Assembly: GCF_900089955.1 (NCBI RefSeq) | Contig: NZ_FLQX01000151.1 | Span: forward strand, 1 to 58,237 | DNA length: 58,237 bases | Source of the DNA: Candidatus Accumulibacter aalborgensis | GTDB lineage: Bacteria; Pseudomonadota; Gammaproteobacteria; Burkholderiales; Rhodocyclaceae | Reading direction: 5' to 3' | Made by a program: the position numbers and the translations under genes | The notes under the pieces: model-generated | Database searches by the model: none | Told to the model about the DNA's origin: nothing | Seen by the model: only the letters and a program-made list of their open reading frames with translations | In this document: positions 7,694 to 16,637 of the stretch, piece after piece | How positions within the stretch are numbered: the first letter of the stretch is position 1 | Layout of the letters: each line of letters opens with the position of its first letter

Positions 7694-8973
7694 TAGGAAG
7701 GCGTGATGATATCGGTTTCGCCTCGACCGGTCAAACCCAACTTCGATTTCGGCGGTTTCTCGAGGCCAAAGGCCTTGTGCAGAACGCGCACAGCGAGTTC
7801 CAGATACTTTTCTTCGATCACCACCGAAATCTTGATTTCGGATGTCGAGATCATCTGCAGGTTGATGCCCTCCTTGGCCAGTGCGCCGAACATCTTGCTC
7901 GCCACGCCCGGGTGTGATCGCATCCCGACACCGACGGCGGAAACTTTGCACGTCGTGTTGTCACCGGTGATGTCGCGCGCGCCGATCTTTTCCTTGACCG
8001 CCTGCAGGATGCTGATTGCCTTGCTGTAGTCGCTGCGATTGACGGTGAAGGAAAAATCCGTGGTGTCGCGCTGGCCGACGTTCTGGATAATCATATCGAC
8101 GTCGATGTTCGCATCGGCAATCGGCCCGAGGATTTGGTAGGCAATTCCCGGGCGGTCGGGAACCCCGAGCACGGTGAGTTTGGCTTCGTCCCGATTGAAA
8201 GCGATCCCTGAGATGACCGGTTGTTCCATGGTACCTCTTTCCTCCACTGTGATCAGCGTGCCTTCGCCTTCATCTTCAAAACTTGAAAGCACGCGGAGCT
8301 TTACTTTGTATTTTCCGGCGAACTCAACCGAGCGGATCTGCAGCACCTTCGAGCCGAGGCTGGCCATTTCCAGCATCTCTTCGAAAGTAATGGTATCAAG
8401 TTTGCGCGCTTCGGGCACCACTCGCGGGTCGGTGGTGTATACGCCGTCCACGTCGGTGTAGATCTGGCACTCGTCCGCCTTCAGCGCAGCGGCCAGCGCT
8501 ACTGCTGAGGTGTCGGAGCCTCCACGGCCAAGCGTCGTGATGTTGCCATCTTCATCGGCGCCCTGAAAGCCGGCGACAACCACCACGTTACCGTCGGCGA
8601 GTGCCTTGCGGATACGGTGCTGGTCGATCTTCAGAATCCGCGCCTTGGTGAAGGTGCTGTCGGTCAGCACGCCGACCTGTGGGCCCGTAAAGCTCTTCGC
8701 CTTGAGTCCTTCGGCATGCAGCGCCATGGCCAGCAGGCCGATGGTCACCTGCTCCCCGGTAGCAGCGATCACGTCGAGTTCGCGCGGGTCTGGCGACGGC
8801 GAAATCTCCTTCGCCATGGCGATCAGGCGGTTGGTTTCGCCGGCCATTGCCGAAGGAACGAGGACGATGCTGTGGCCTTGCGCCCGCCAGCGGGCGACGC
8901 GTCTGGCGACGTTTTTGATACGATCCGTCGATCCCACCGAGGTGCCACCGAACTTCTGAACGATCAGCGCCAT
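7693..8973 (-). CDS. lysC: Aspartate kinase, monofunctional
   Basis: A 426-residue enzyme that phosphorylates aspartate, the first step toward lysine, threonine and methionine. The kinase domain has VQKFGGTSVGS near residue 5, the FQGADEDGNITTLGRGGSDTS stretch and EMLEMASLGSKVLQ. Two C-terminal ACT domains (PVISGIAFNRDEAKLTV; VSAVGVGMRSHPGVAS) would bind feedback inhibitors. Start 8973 is chosen because MALIVQKFGG matches the family; the upstream extension has no support. The stop codon shares one base with tRNA-Ser. A threonine synthase gene lies far away at 28681. Confidence 0.96.
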   Translation of the reverse strand: MALIVQKFGGTSVGSTDRIKNVARRVARWRAQGHSIVLVPSAMAGETNRLIAMAKEISPSPDPRELDVIAATGEQVTIGLLAMALHAEGLKAKSFTGPQVGVLTDSTFTKARILKIDQHRIRKALADGNVVVVAGFQGADEDGNITTLGRGGSDTSAVALAAALKADECQIYTDVDGVYTTDPRVVPEARKLDTITFEEMLEMASLGSKVLQIRSVEFAGKYKVKLRVLSSFEDEGEGTLITVEERGTMEQPVISGIAFNRDEAKLTVLGVPDRPGIAYQILGPIADANIDVDMIIQNVGQRDTTDFSFTVNRSDYSKAISILQAVKEKIGARDITGDNTTCKVSAVGVGMRSHPGVASKMFGALAKEGINLQMISTSEIKISVVIEEKYLELAVRVLHKAFGLEKPPKSKLGLTGRGETDIITPS

Positions 8974-9093
8974 GCCAAATCCAGTTGGAAAACCCAAATC
9001 CGACATTCTAAAGCATTGTCTGACGGGGCGGCAAAGGGCGCTGGCGTTTCACGAGCCGACCAGCATTAGCCAGATGTTCTATCGAGATGCCAC

Positions 9094-9123
9094 TTGCAAT
9101 ATTCCGCGTCAATGCCTTATAGT
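9094..9123 (+). promoter_or_regulatory. Putative sigma-70 promoter for the small HTH gene
   Basis: TTGCAA (9094-9099) and TATAGT (9118-9123) are separated by 18 bases, about 100 bases upstream of the HTH gene start. The remaining leader contains a possible GACGGGAAGC/GCTTCCCGTC stem (near 9160-9185). Predicted from consensus only. Confidence 0.45.
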
Positions 9124-9219
9124 GTGCCGTGCTTTACCATGGTCATATGGTGTGATGTAGTGACGGGAAGCTGGCTTCCCGTCGGTTGACGTAGAGTCTA
9201 TGCAAGAAAGGATAGTCTC

Positions 9220-9525
9220 ATGAGTACCGTGAAAGTCGTTGAACGGGTCGATCCCCGCGAGATTCGTCGCAAGCTTGGTTTGAACCAACAGCAGTTCTGG
9301 TCAAGAATCGGTGTGACGCAGAGCGGTGGTTCACGCTATGAAAGCGGCCGCAACATGCCCAAGCCGGTGCGTGAGTTGCTGCGCCTTGTGCATGTCGAGC
9401 AGATCGATATTCAGCGCCTCAAGCGTGAAGACTTTGAAGTCGTCGAGTATCTGAAGGCGGAAGACCCGGACCTCTTCAAGACGCTCAAGAAGGCTGCCAG
9501 GAGCAAGGTGAAGAAGCCTGCCTGA
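9220..9525 (+). CDS. Small helix-turn-helix (XRE-like) regulator
   Basis: A 101-residue protein. Residues 12-50 (REIRRKLGLNQQQFWSRIGV then TQSGGSRYESGRNMPKPV) form a helix-turn-helix of the Cro/XRE type. The tail is acidic then lysine-rich (KTLKKAARSKVKKPA). AAGGA lies nine bases upstream of the ATG. It is monocistronic between lysC and recN, with its own promoter and a roughly 100-base leader. Target genes are unknown. Confidence 0.85.
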   Translation: MSTVKVVERVDPREIRRKLGLNQQQFWSRIGVTQSGGSRYESGRNMPKPVRELLRLVHVEQIDIQRLKREDFEVVEYLKAEDPDLFKTLKKAARSKVKKPA

Positions 9526-9567
9526 GCGTTTCGTCTCGGTCGAGGTGGCGGCAGGGGCGGACCCGGC

Positions 9568-11232
9568 TCACCTTGCTCGGGAGAGACGCAGCATTTCCCG
9601 CGCATGCTGGCGAGTGATCGACGTGATTTCAATGCCGCCCAGCATGCGGGCGATTTCCTCGACTCGCGCTTCGCCTTCGAGAGCAACGACCTGGCTGCGG
9701 ACCTGACCAGCTTCGGCAATCTTGCTGACCTGCCATTGCCAGTTGGCGCTGGCGGCCACCTGGGGGAGGTGGGTCACACAGAGCACTTGCCTTTCGGTCC
9801 CCAACTCGCGTAACAAGCGTCCGACGACCTCGGCGACGCCGCCACCAATGCCGACGTCGACTTCGTCAAAAACCAGTGTGGGTACTCTCGCCGCCTGACT
9901 GGTCACCACCTGGATGGCCAGACTGATTCGCGAAAGCTCGCCTCCTGAAGCGACCTTGGCCAGCGAGCGCGACTCATTGCCCGCCAGCCCGGCAATCCGG
10001 AACTCGATCTGCTCAAGGCCGGACGCATTCCCTCCATCGACCGCTACCAGGCCGACCTCAAAGCGACCGCCGCCAAGCGCCAGTTGCTGCATGACCTCGC
10101 TCACCTCGCGGCCAAGCGCTGTGGCCGCCTCGCTGCGACTAACGGAGAGACGCCGGGCAAGACCTTCGTAGTGCGCGCGAGCGGCAGCGACGCGTTCTGC
10201 CAAGGCGTCGACATCGGCCGCTTCGCCCAGTACGGCCAACCTCTCGTGCCAGCGCGCCAGCAAGACCGGCAACTCTTCCGGTTTGCAGCGGAATTTCCGC
10301 GCGCAGCCTAGAACTGCTTCGATGCGCTGCTCCACCTCCGCCAGCCGCCGGGGATCAAGCTCGGCGCGATTGCCGTAACGGCGCAGGGCGGAGATTGCCT
10401 CGGCGAGTTCGGCTTGTGCCGATTGCAGCAGCACGGCGACTTCGCAGAGCGCGGGGTCGTACTCGGAGAGCGCATCCAGCCGATTCGCCACCGCGGCTAC
10501 CTGGGCCTCGCAGGCAGCGTCACCGTCGGATAATGTCTGCAAGGAATACTGCGCGCCATCGACGAGGCTTGCCGCGTGCGCCAGACGCTTGTGCTCGTCG
10601 TTCAGCATCCGCCATTCGTCGACCGAAAAGCCAAGTGCTTCCAGTTCGCGTGCCTGCCAGTCCAGTTGTTCACGTTCGACAGCCCAGGCCTCAATGCCAT
10701 TGGTGGCCGTGTCAAGCATCATCCTGGCGGCGCGCCAGTCACGCCAGGCAGCAGCGACTTCCGTCAGTAGCGGGTCGAGTCTGGCATGCGAGTCGAGCAG
10801 CGCGCGCTGCGCTTCGCCACGCATCAGCGACTGATGAGCATGTTGTCCGTGAATGTCCACCAGCCCCTCGGCGACCTCACGCAACTGCACGACGGTGACC
10901 GGCGAGCCATTCAGGTAGGCACGTGAACGGCCGTTGGCATCGACCACTCGCCGCAGCAGCAAGCCACCATCGGTGTTCAGATCATGCTCCACCAGCCACT
11001 GCGCTGCCGCCGGTGAATTATCGAGGGCAAACTCGGCCGTCACTTCCGCCCGTTCCTGGCCGACGCGGACCACGCTGACGTCGGCACGCTCGCCCAGGGC
11101 GAAGGCCAGTGCGTCGACGAGAATGGATTTGCCGGCGCCTGTTTCGCCGGTCAGCGTACCAAATCCGGCCTGAAACTCGAGTTCAAGTCGATCGACCAGC
11201 ACGAAGTCGCGAATCGTCAAACGGCAGAGCAT
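9568..11232 (-). CDS. recN: DNA repair protein RecN
   Basis: A 554-residue SMC-like ATPase for double-strand-break repair. Walker A GETGAGKS is at residues 29-36. The central part is coiled coil (about 150-370). The C-terminal half carries the ABC signature ASGGELSRISLAIQ and Walker B PTLVFDEVDVGIGGG. Start 11232 (MLCRLTIRDFVLVDR) matches the family N-terminus; upstream sequence in the same frame is not RecN. It follows nadK on the same strand with a 37-base gap, a common proteobacterial pairing. Confidence 0.96.
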   Translation of the reverse strand: MLCRLTIRDFVLVDRLELEFQAGFGTLTGETGAGKSILVDALAFALGERADVSVVRVGQERAEVTAEFALDNSPAAAQWLVEHDLNTDGGLLLRRVVDANGRSRAYLNGSPVTVVQLREVAEGLVDIHGQHAHQSLMRGEAQRALLDSHARLDPLLTEVAAAWRDWRAARMMLDTATNGIEAWAVEREQLDWQARELEALGFSVDEWRMLNDEHKRLAHAASLVDGAQYSLQTLSDGDAACEAQVAAVANRLDALSEYDPALCEVAVLLQSAQAELAEAISALRRYGNRAELDPRRLAEVEQRIEAVLGCARKFRCKPEELPVLLARWHERLAVLGEAADVDALAERVAAARAHYEGLARRLSVSRSEAATALGREVSEVMQQLALGGGRFEVGLVAVDGGNASGLEQIEFRIAGLAGNESRSLAKVASGGELSRISLAIQVVTSQAARVPTLVFDEVDVGIGGGVAEVVGRLLRELGTERQVLCVTHLPQVAASANWQWQVSKIAEAGQVRSQVVALEGEARVEEIARMLGGIEITSITRQHAREMLRLSRAR

Positions 11233-11269
11233 ATTTTCGTCGTCGCGGGAATGGAGTAATGTTCCTGGG

Positions 11270-12196
11270 CTAATGTTCCTTGGGCCGCTCGCTCCAATGC
11301 AGCTTCTCACGCAGCATCGCGAAGTAGCTGTGACCGGGCGGATGGAGCAGACAGATCGAATACTCGGACCGGCGGATACGGACAGAATCGTCGCTGCGCA
11401 GATCGACCGTCACCTGACCATCGAAATGGGCACGAGAATCGGTGGCGTAGACGATCCGGATCTCGACCTCATTGCGGTCGCCGACCAGGATGGGGCGGTT
11501 GGACAGGGCGTGTGGGCAGAGGGGTACGAGCGCGATGGCGGATACCTGCGGATGCAGGATCGGGCCATTGGCCGATAGCGCATAGGCCGTTGACCCGGTT
11601 GAGGTGGCGACGATCAGTCCATCCGCGCGCAAGTGGTAGATGAATTCGCCATCAATGAACAGTTCGAACTCTATCATCCGGCCGGTGGCGCCCTTGTCAA
11701 CGACCACGTCGTTCAGTGCCAGATTGGCCGCCATACTTCGTCCGTTGCGCAGGATCTCGGCATCCAGCAGCATGCGGGTTTCGGGAATGAACTTGCCGTC
11801 GATCAGGTCGTCCATGCAAGTCAACATGTCGCTGCGTGCGATATCGGTCATGAAGCCAAGGCGCCCCTGGTTCACACCGACCAGCGGCACGCGATAACGC
11901 GCGAGCTGGCGTGCGGCATTGAGCATGGTGCCGTCGCCACCGACGACGATGGCCATGTCGGCATGCGCCCCGAGCCATGGAAAGCTACCGCTGGACCAGT
12001 TCCGCAGGTCGAGTTGGGCGACCACGTTGCGCGCGGTTTCTTCCTCGATCAGCACCGTCATGCCGCGTTCGTGCAGATACTTCGCCAGTACGCGGATCGA
12101 TTCGGCAATTTCCGGGCTCTGGTACTTGCCGATCAGCGCGATCGTCCGTGGTAGAGGCGCACTATCAGCCGACGCTTGAGGGAAGGCGTTGTTCAT
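11270..12196 (-). CDS. nadK: NAD kinase
   Basis: A 308-residue cytosolic enzyme making NADP from NAD and ATP. Motifs: [16 protein letters not shown] (GGDGT), [23 protein letters not shown] and [20 protein letters not shown]. Start 12196 gives [16 protein letters not shown], a short N-terminal extension before the conserved [16 protein letters not shown] core; the longer frame upstream overlaps hrcA and is not expected to be translated. It is divergent from hrcA with 74 bases between, a shared regulatory region. Confidence 0.95.
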   Translation of the reverse strand: MNNAFPQASADSAPLPRTIALIGKYQSPEIAESIRVLAKYLHERGMTVLIEEETARNVVAQLDLRNWSSGSFPWLGAHADMAIVVGGDGTMLNAARQLARYRVPLVGVNQGRLGFMTDIARSDMLTCMDDLIDGKFIPETRMLLDAEILRNGRSMAANLALNDVVVDKGATGRMIEFELFIDGEFIYHLRADGLIVATSTGSTAYALSANGPILHPQVSAIALVPLCPHALSNRPILVGDRNEVEIRIVYATDSRAHFDGQVTVDLRSDDSVRIRRSEYSICLLHPPGHSYFAMLREKLHWSERPKEH

Positions 12197-12270
12197 GGGC
12201 GAATTAAACCACACTTCGGCCAGCTCCCGCGGCGCCCCGCTGACCACGGATTTTTTGTAGAATCGGGACC

Positions 12271-13299
12271 ATGCTCGACGAACGCTCGAAAACGCTGCTG
12301 AAGACGCTGATCCAACGCTATATTGCGGAAGGACAGCCAGTGGGTTCGCGTGCGCTGTCAAAGCACTCCGGGCTGGACCTGTCGGCCGCGACGGTGCGCA
12401 ATGTAATGGCCGACCTCGAAGATATTGGCCTGATCGCCAGTCCCCACACGTCTGCCGGGCGCGTACCCACGTCGCGTGGCTACCGTTTCTTTGTCGACAG
12501 TCTGCTCACCGTCAAGCCGCTGGACAAGGAGAAGATAGACGCCATCGAAGGACAACTGCGCCTCTCGCAACCGAGGCAGTTGATCAGCCATGCTTCACAT
12601 TTGCTGTCCGGGCTGAGCCATTTTGCCGGCGTCGTCCTGAGCGCCCGCCGCGTGGTGCCCAAGATTCGCCAGATCGAGTTTGTCAGTCTTTCGGAAAAGC
12701 GTATTCTGCTGATCCTTGTCACTGCCGATGGCGACGTGCAGAATCGCCTGCTCTTCCCTGGACGCTGCTATACCCCATCGGAACTCGTTGCAGCAACCAA
12801 CTACCTGAATCAGCATTTTGTCGGCCATGATTTCGAGCACATCCGTTGCCACGTCCAGGACGAACTGCACAGCTTGCGTGGTGATCTGCAGACTCTGATG
12901 GCCGCGGCACTGGCCGCCGGTGACGAGGCAATGAGCGGACCGGGCGACCGATATGTCATCTCCGGTGAGCGAAACCTGCTCGAAGTCGAGGAGTTTTCGT
13001 CCAACATGAAGCGCGTTCGCGAGCTGTTTGACCTTTTCGAGCAGCGCACCTCGCTGATGCAGTTGCTCGATCTCTCGCATCGAGCCGACGGCGTGCAAAT
13101 CTTCATCGGCGGTGAATCCGGACTGGCGCCGCTTGATGAATGCAGCGTCGTCACCGCGCCCTATGAAGTCGATGGTCAGATCGTCGGCTCGGTTGGCGTC
13201 ATCGGCCCAACCCGCATGGCCTACGAGCGGGTCATCCCCATTGTGGACATTACGGCCAAACTGCTCTCGTCCGCACTGACCTACCACGCCAACGGCTGA
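12271..13299 (+). CDS. hrcA: Heat-inducible transcription repressor HrcA
   Basis: A 342-residue repressor that binds CIRCE elements and is released during heat shock. The N-terminal winged helix reads [20 protein letters not shown] and [20 protein letters not shown]; the GAF-like core and the C-terminal [20 protein letters not shown] complete the family length. Its stop overlaps the hemH start (TGATG). No CIRCE repeat was seen in this window, so its targets (such as groESL) are probably elsewhere. Confidence 0.96.
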   Translation: MLDERSKTLLKTLIQRYIAEGQPVGSRALSKHSGLDLSAATVRNVMADLEDIGLIASPHTSAGRVPTSRGYRFFVDSLLTVKPLDKEKIDAIEGQLRLSQPRQLISHASHLLSGLSHFAGVVLSARRVVPKIRQIEFVSLSEKRILLILVTADGDVQNRLLFPGRCYTPSELVAATNYLNQHFVGHDFEHIRCHVQDELHSLRGDLQTLMAAALAAGDEAMSGPGDRYVISGERNLLEVEEFSSNMKRVRELFDLFEQRTSLMQLLDLSHRADGVQIFIGGESGLAPLDECSVVTAPYEVDGQIVGSVGVIGPTRMAYERVIPIVDITAKLLSSALTYHANG

Positions 13300-14402
13300 T
13301 GTCACGCTATCTCGCCGAGCCGTCGTACCGACACGGTTCGCCGGCTCTGACGGCTGTTCTGCTGATCAATCTGGGGACGCCCGATGCACCGACTGCGCCG
13401 GCGGTGCGCCGCTACCTCGGGGAGTTCCTCGCCGACGCGCGTGTGGTCGAGATCCCTCGCCTCGTCTGGTGGCTGATTCTGAACGGGATCATCCTCAACG
13501 TCCGGCCACGCCGATCGGCGGCAAAATACGCTGCGGTGTGGACTCCCGAAGGCTCGCCGCTGAAAGTGCATGTCCAACGTCAGGCCAAACTGTTGCGCGG
13601 AAGTCTTGGCCAGGCGGGACATCAGGTAGTTGTCGACTACGCGATGCGTTATGGGACCCCGTCGATTCCGGCAACGCTCTCTCGTCTCAAGGCCGGTGGC
13701 TGCACACGAATTCTGCTGCTGCCGCTCTATCCGCAATATGCGGCCAGTACGACGGCCACCGCCATCGATGCGGCCTGTGCGTGGCTGCAGACCGTCCGCA
13801 ACCAGCCCGAGATGCGCATGGTCAGGAGCTTCGCCGACCATTCGGGTTATATCCAAGCGCTGGCCGCCAGCGTTCGCGAGCATTGGGCCAGCAGTGGTCG
13901 GCCGACCAGCGCGTATCGCCTGGTCATGAGCTTTCATGGGCTGCCACGCTACACGCTGGACAAGGGCGATCCGTACCACTGCGAATGCCAGAAGAGCGGC
14001 CGCCTGCTCGCCGAGGCTCTGGGCCTGGCTCAGGAGCAATATCAGATCTGCTTCCAGTCGCGCTTCGGCCGTGCCCAATGGCTGCACCCCTACACCGCGC
14101 CAACGCTCAGGGCGCTAGCCGAACAAGGGGTGCAGAAGGTCGACGTGATCTGTCCTGGATTCCCGGCGGACTGCCTCGAAACACTCGAAGAGATCGCCAT
14201 CGAAGGCAAGAGCGAATTCCTCGCCGCCGGCGGCAAGGAATTCGGCTACATTGCTTGCCTCAACGAGCGCGATGACTGGATTCGTGCGCTGGCCGACATC
14301 GCCGCCAGCCACCTCCAGGGCTGGTCAACCACAAACTCTCGCGACCAGGGAAGCCCCGAACTCAGCGCGCTGCGCGCGAAGGCCATGGGCGCCGCGTCCT
14401 GA
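13299..14402 (+). CDS. hemH: Ferrochelatase
   Basis: A 367-residue enzyme inserting Fe(II) into protoporphyrin IX, the last haem step. Diagnostic stretches are [54 protein letters not shown] (metal-binding His), [15 protein letters not shown] and [17 protein letters not shown]. The start overlaps the hrcA stop, so the two are translationally coupled. The roughly 20-residue tail is unremarkable. Confidence 0.96.
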   Translation: MSRYLAEPSYRHGSPALTAVLLINLGTPDAPTAPAVRRYLGEFLADARVVEIPRLVWWLILNGIILNVRPRRSAAKYAAVWTPEGSPLKVHVQRQAKLLRGSLGQAGHQVVVDYAMRYGTPSIPATLSRLKAGGCTRILLLPLYPQYAASTTATAIDAACAWLQTVRNQPEMRMVRSFADHSGYIQALAASVREHWASSGRPTSAYRLVMSFHGLPRYTLDKGDPYHCECQKSGRLLAEALGLAQEQYQICFQSRFGRAQWLHPYTAPTLRALAEQGVQKVDVICPGFPADCLETLEEIAIEGKSEFLAAGGKEFGYIACLNERDDWIRALADIAASHLQGWSTTNSRDQGSPELSALRAKAMGAAS

Positions 14403-14403
14403 A

Positions 14404-14421
14404 GCCGGCCCCCCTGCCGGC
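14404..14421. terminator. Possible intrinsic hairpin between convergent hemH and kinase genes
   Basis: GCCGGC, a C-rich loop and GCCGGC again can form a 6-bp GC stem directly after the hemH stop. No T run follows on either strand, so a terminator role is only suggested by its position. Confidence 0.3.
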
Positions 14422-14447
14422 ATTACCTGGAAAGTCGCGCGAGCTTT

Positions 14448-15797
14448 TCAAAGTAGTTCGAGCGGTGGCATCAGGCCGAGACCGGAAGTCGAAAGGCTCC
14501 CTTGAACGGCCTTTTGGCCACCCAGTTTGGCCAGTACCTTGTTCGCTTCGCGCAAGCGGTGCAGCACCTTGGTCAGCAAGATCCTGTTGAAGCGCTCCTG
14601 TAGTTCGTCCGAACTCAGGGCCAGCGCTGCGCTGCTGATCTCGAGGAACTTGGTTTGTTGCAAGGTCACCACCGTCGCGTGACGCAGGGAATCGCTAGGA
14701 TGGAGGAAAGCCATCTCCCCGACCAGTTCACCTTCGCCAAGGCGGCAGATCACCTGTCCGTTCAACGATACCTCGACGAAGCCGTCAACGATGACACCGA
14801 ACTTGCGGTGACTGTCGCCTTCACGGATCAGCGTCACTTTTTCGGATATCTCCTTCCAGGCACTGACGCGCAGCACTTCCCACAACTCGATATCCTCGAA
14901 CTCGGCAAAGAACGACAAGCGTCGCAAGGCATCGAAGCGGGTCTGATCGCGGTCGCTCTCATCTTCATCGACCATCTGGTAGCGCACGGCAGAGAGATCC
15001 TTGGCGAACGCCGCACCGCTGTGGTAACGATTGTAGAGGTCCTTCTCGAGGGCCTTGCTGATGATCGGGTCCAGGCCGGCAGGCAATTCCGGGCGAATCG
15101 CACAGACCGGGTGGGCGTCCGTGTTGATGATTTTGTAGCGCAGTTGCCCGGCGTTTTTTGCGCGAAATGGCAGTCGCCCGGTAAGCAACTGGTAGAGGAC
15201 GACACCAAGCGAATAGAGGTCGGTTTTTTGATCGAGCGGGTAGTCCTTGACCTGCTCGGGGGACATGTAGGCGGGTGACCCGACGCCCATCACGAAGGTC
15301 GAGTTCTTGCCTGTGTTCTTGCCCAGCAGGCCGAGACCGAAATCGGCGATCTTCGGATTATCGTTGGCATCGATCAGGATGTTGGCCGGCTTGATGTCGC
15401 GATGCACGACTCCCTGCTTGTAGGCGTGATCGAGCGCCAGGCAACACTTGAAGATGATGCTGATGACGCGGTGCATCGGCAGCAGAGGGGTACGCGCACA
15501 GAATTTGTCGAGCGCCCCGCCGTCGACGAACTCCATGATCAGAAAGGCCCTCTCCGGTTCGATGACTGCGTCGTAAACCTTGACGATGTTCGGGTGATCG
15601 AGCCGGCGCCCGATCGAGTCCTCAGTGGCGAAGATCTTGCGCAGGCGCCGCGACATGGCCGCGTTGTTGTCCATGAACTTGATCACTTTGATGGCCACCT
15701 GGCGGTCTCGATCCGGATCGTGGGCCAGATAGACGTCAGCAGTCGCTCCTTTGCCAAGGGTGCGTATGATCTCATACTTGCCTAGCTTGTCCGTCAT
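14448..15797 (-). CDS. Serine/threonine protein kinase with C-terminal cyclic-nucleotide-binding domain
   Basis: A 449-residue protein. The N-terminal Hanks-type kinase has GKGATADVYLAHD (glycine loop), VAIKVIKF (lysine), VVHRDIKPANIL (catalytic loop), IADFGLG and YMSPEQVKDYPLDQKTDLYS. From about residue 290 a CRP/cNMP-like domain follows: FDALRRLSFFAEFED, GVIVDGFVEVSLNGQ and GELVGEMAFLHPSDSLRHAT, the last resembling the phosphate-binding cassette. No membrane segment is visible, so it should be cytosolic and perhaps controlled by a nucleotide or small ligand. Start 15797 begins MTDKLGKYEIIRTL. It lies opposite to hemH and grpE; any link to haem or heat shock is unsupported. Confidence 0.9.
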   Translation of the reverse strand: MTDKLGKYEIIRTLGKGATADVYLAHDPDRDRQVAIKVIKFMDNNAAMSRRLRKIFATEDSIGRRLDHPNIVKVYDAVIEPERAFLIMEFVDGGALDKFCARTPLLPMHRVISIIFKCCLALDHAYKQGVVHRDIKPANILIDANDNPKIADFGLGLLGKNTGKNSTFVMGVGSPAYMSPEQVKDYPLDQKTDLYSLGVVLYQLLTGRLPFRAKNAGQLRYKIINTDAHPVCAIRPELPAGLDPIISKALEKDLYNRYHSGAAFAKDLSAVRYQMVDEDESDRDQTRFDALRRLSFFAEFEDIELWEVLRVSAWKEISEKVTLIREGDSHRKFGVIVDGFVEVSLNGQVICRLGEGELVGEMAFLHPSDSLRHATVVTLQQTKFLEISSAALALSSDELQERFNRILLTKVLHRLREANKVLAKLGGQKAVQGSLSTSGLGLMPPLELL

Positions 15798-15919
15798 GCC
15801 GGTGCCGCGCCCCATCAATGACCACGGAAACCTCGCATGCTAGCAGCAGAAGCGCCAGGTGGCGGCAAGATTTTGCCTCGATTGCCTTTCTGCTGCCCGA
15901 AAGTGCGCCACAACAAAAG

Positions 15920-15946
15920 CTTGAAATCCAGGAACTCGCCCCAAAC
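15920..15946 (+). promoter_or_regulatory. Sigma-32-like heat-shock promoter upstream of grpE
   Basis: CTTGAAA at 15920-15926 and CCCCAAAC at 15939-15946, with a 12-base spacer, closely match the RpoH consensus (CTTGAAA ... CCCCAT-T). The grpE ATG lies 29 bases downstream of the -10 element. Confidence 0.8.
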
Positions 15947-15975
15947 TGTGAAGCGTTTTCTGGGAGATACCAATT

Positions 15976-16539
15976 ATGCAAGTAAACGACACCGAAGAAA
16001 TACCTGCTGCGCCGCAAATGTCGGAAACCTTCCAAGCTGCGCTAGAAGGCAATCCGGCAGCAAATAACGCGCCAAGTCTTGAAGAAACCCTTCGCGAGGC
16101 CGAACTGAAGGCTGCCGAGTTCCATGATTCCTGGCTACGTGCGAAAGCGGAAACCGAGAATGTCCGCCGCCGTGCGCAGGAGGATATCGCGAAGGCTGCG
16201 AAGTTCGCCATCGACCGGTTCGCGCGAGACCTGCTGGCCGTGAAAGACAGCCTGGAGGCTGCCTTGGCCACCGACGCAGGCACCGTCGACAGCTTCCGTT
16301 CGGGCACCGAACTGACCCTCAGGCAACTGGCCGCCGCTTTCGACAAAGCGGCCGTGACCGAAGTCAATCCGTGTGGCGACAAGTTCGACCCGCATCGCCA
16401 TCAGGCGATCAGCGTCGTGGAGTCGGAGCAGGAGCCCAACACCGTCGTGACTGTCCTGCAGAAGGGCTATCTGCTGGCCGACCGCGTTTTGCGGCCGGCC
16501 CTGGTCGTCGTCGCCAAGTCGAGCAGTTCCCCGACTTGA
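15976..16539 (+). CDS. grpE: Nucleotide exchange factor GrpE
   Basis: A 187-residue cofactor that opens DnaK for ADP release. An acidic N-terminus leads into the long coiled coil ([20 protein letters not shown] then [20 protein letters not shown]), followed by the beta-wing domain with [20 protein letters not shown] and [17 protein letters not shown]. It is the first gene after a heat-shock promoter and 98 bases upstream of dnaK. Confidence 0.96.
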   Translation: MQVNDTEEIPAAPQMSETFQAALEGNPAANNAPSLEETLREAELKAAEFHDSWLRAKAETENVRRRAQEDIAKAAKFAIDRFARDLLAVKDSLEAALATDAGTVDSFRSGTELTLRQLAAAFDKAAVTEVNPCGDKFDPHRHQAISVVESEQEPNTVVTVLQKGYLLADRVLRPALVVVAKSSSSPT

Positions 16540-16637
16540 AATCGTCGCCATAGTCCCCAATTGTCGGTCATTGCCAGGCATTCCGGTAGTGAGCGAATGT
16601 GGCCATACATTACTGAGATATTGAAAGGATTCTGAAA

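Noticed and set aside
12258-12263. TAGAAT as a -10 box for hrcA
   Set aside because: It lies only seven bases before the ATG, which would give an almost leaderless message, and no matching -35 element was found.
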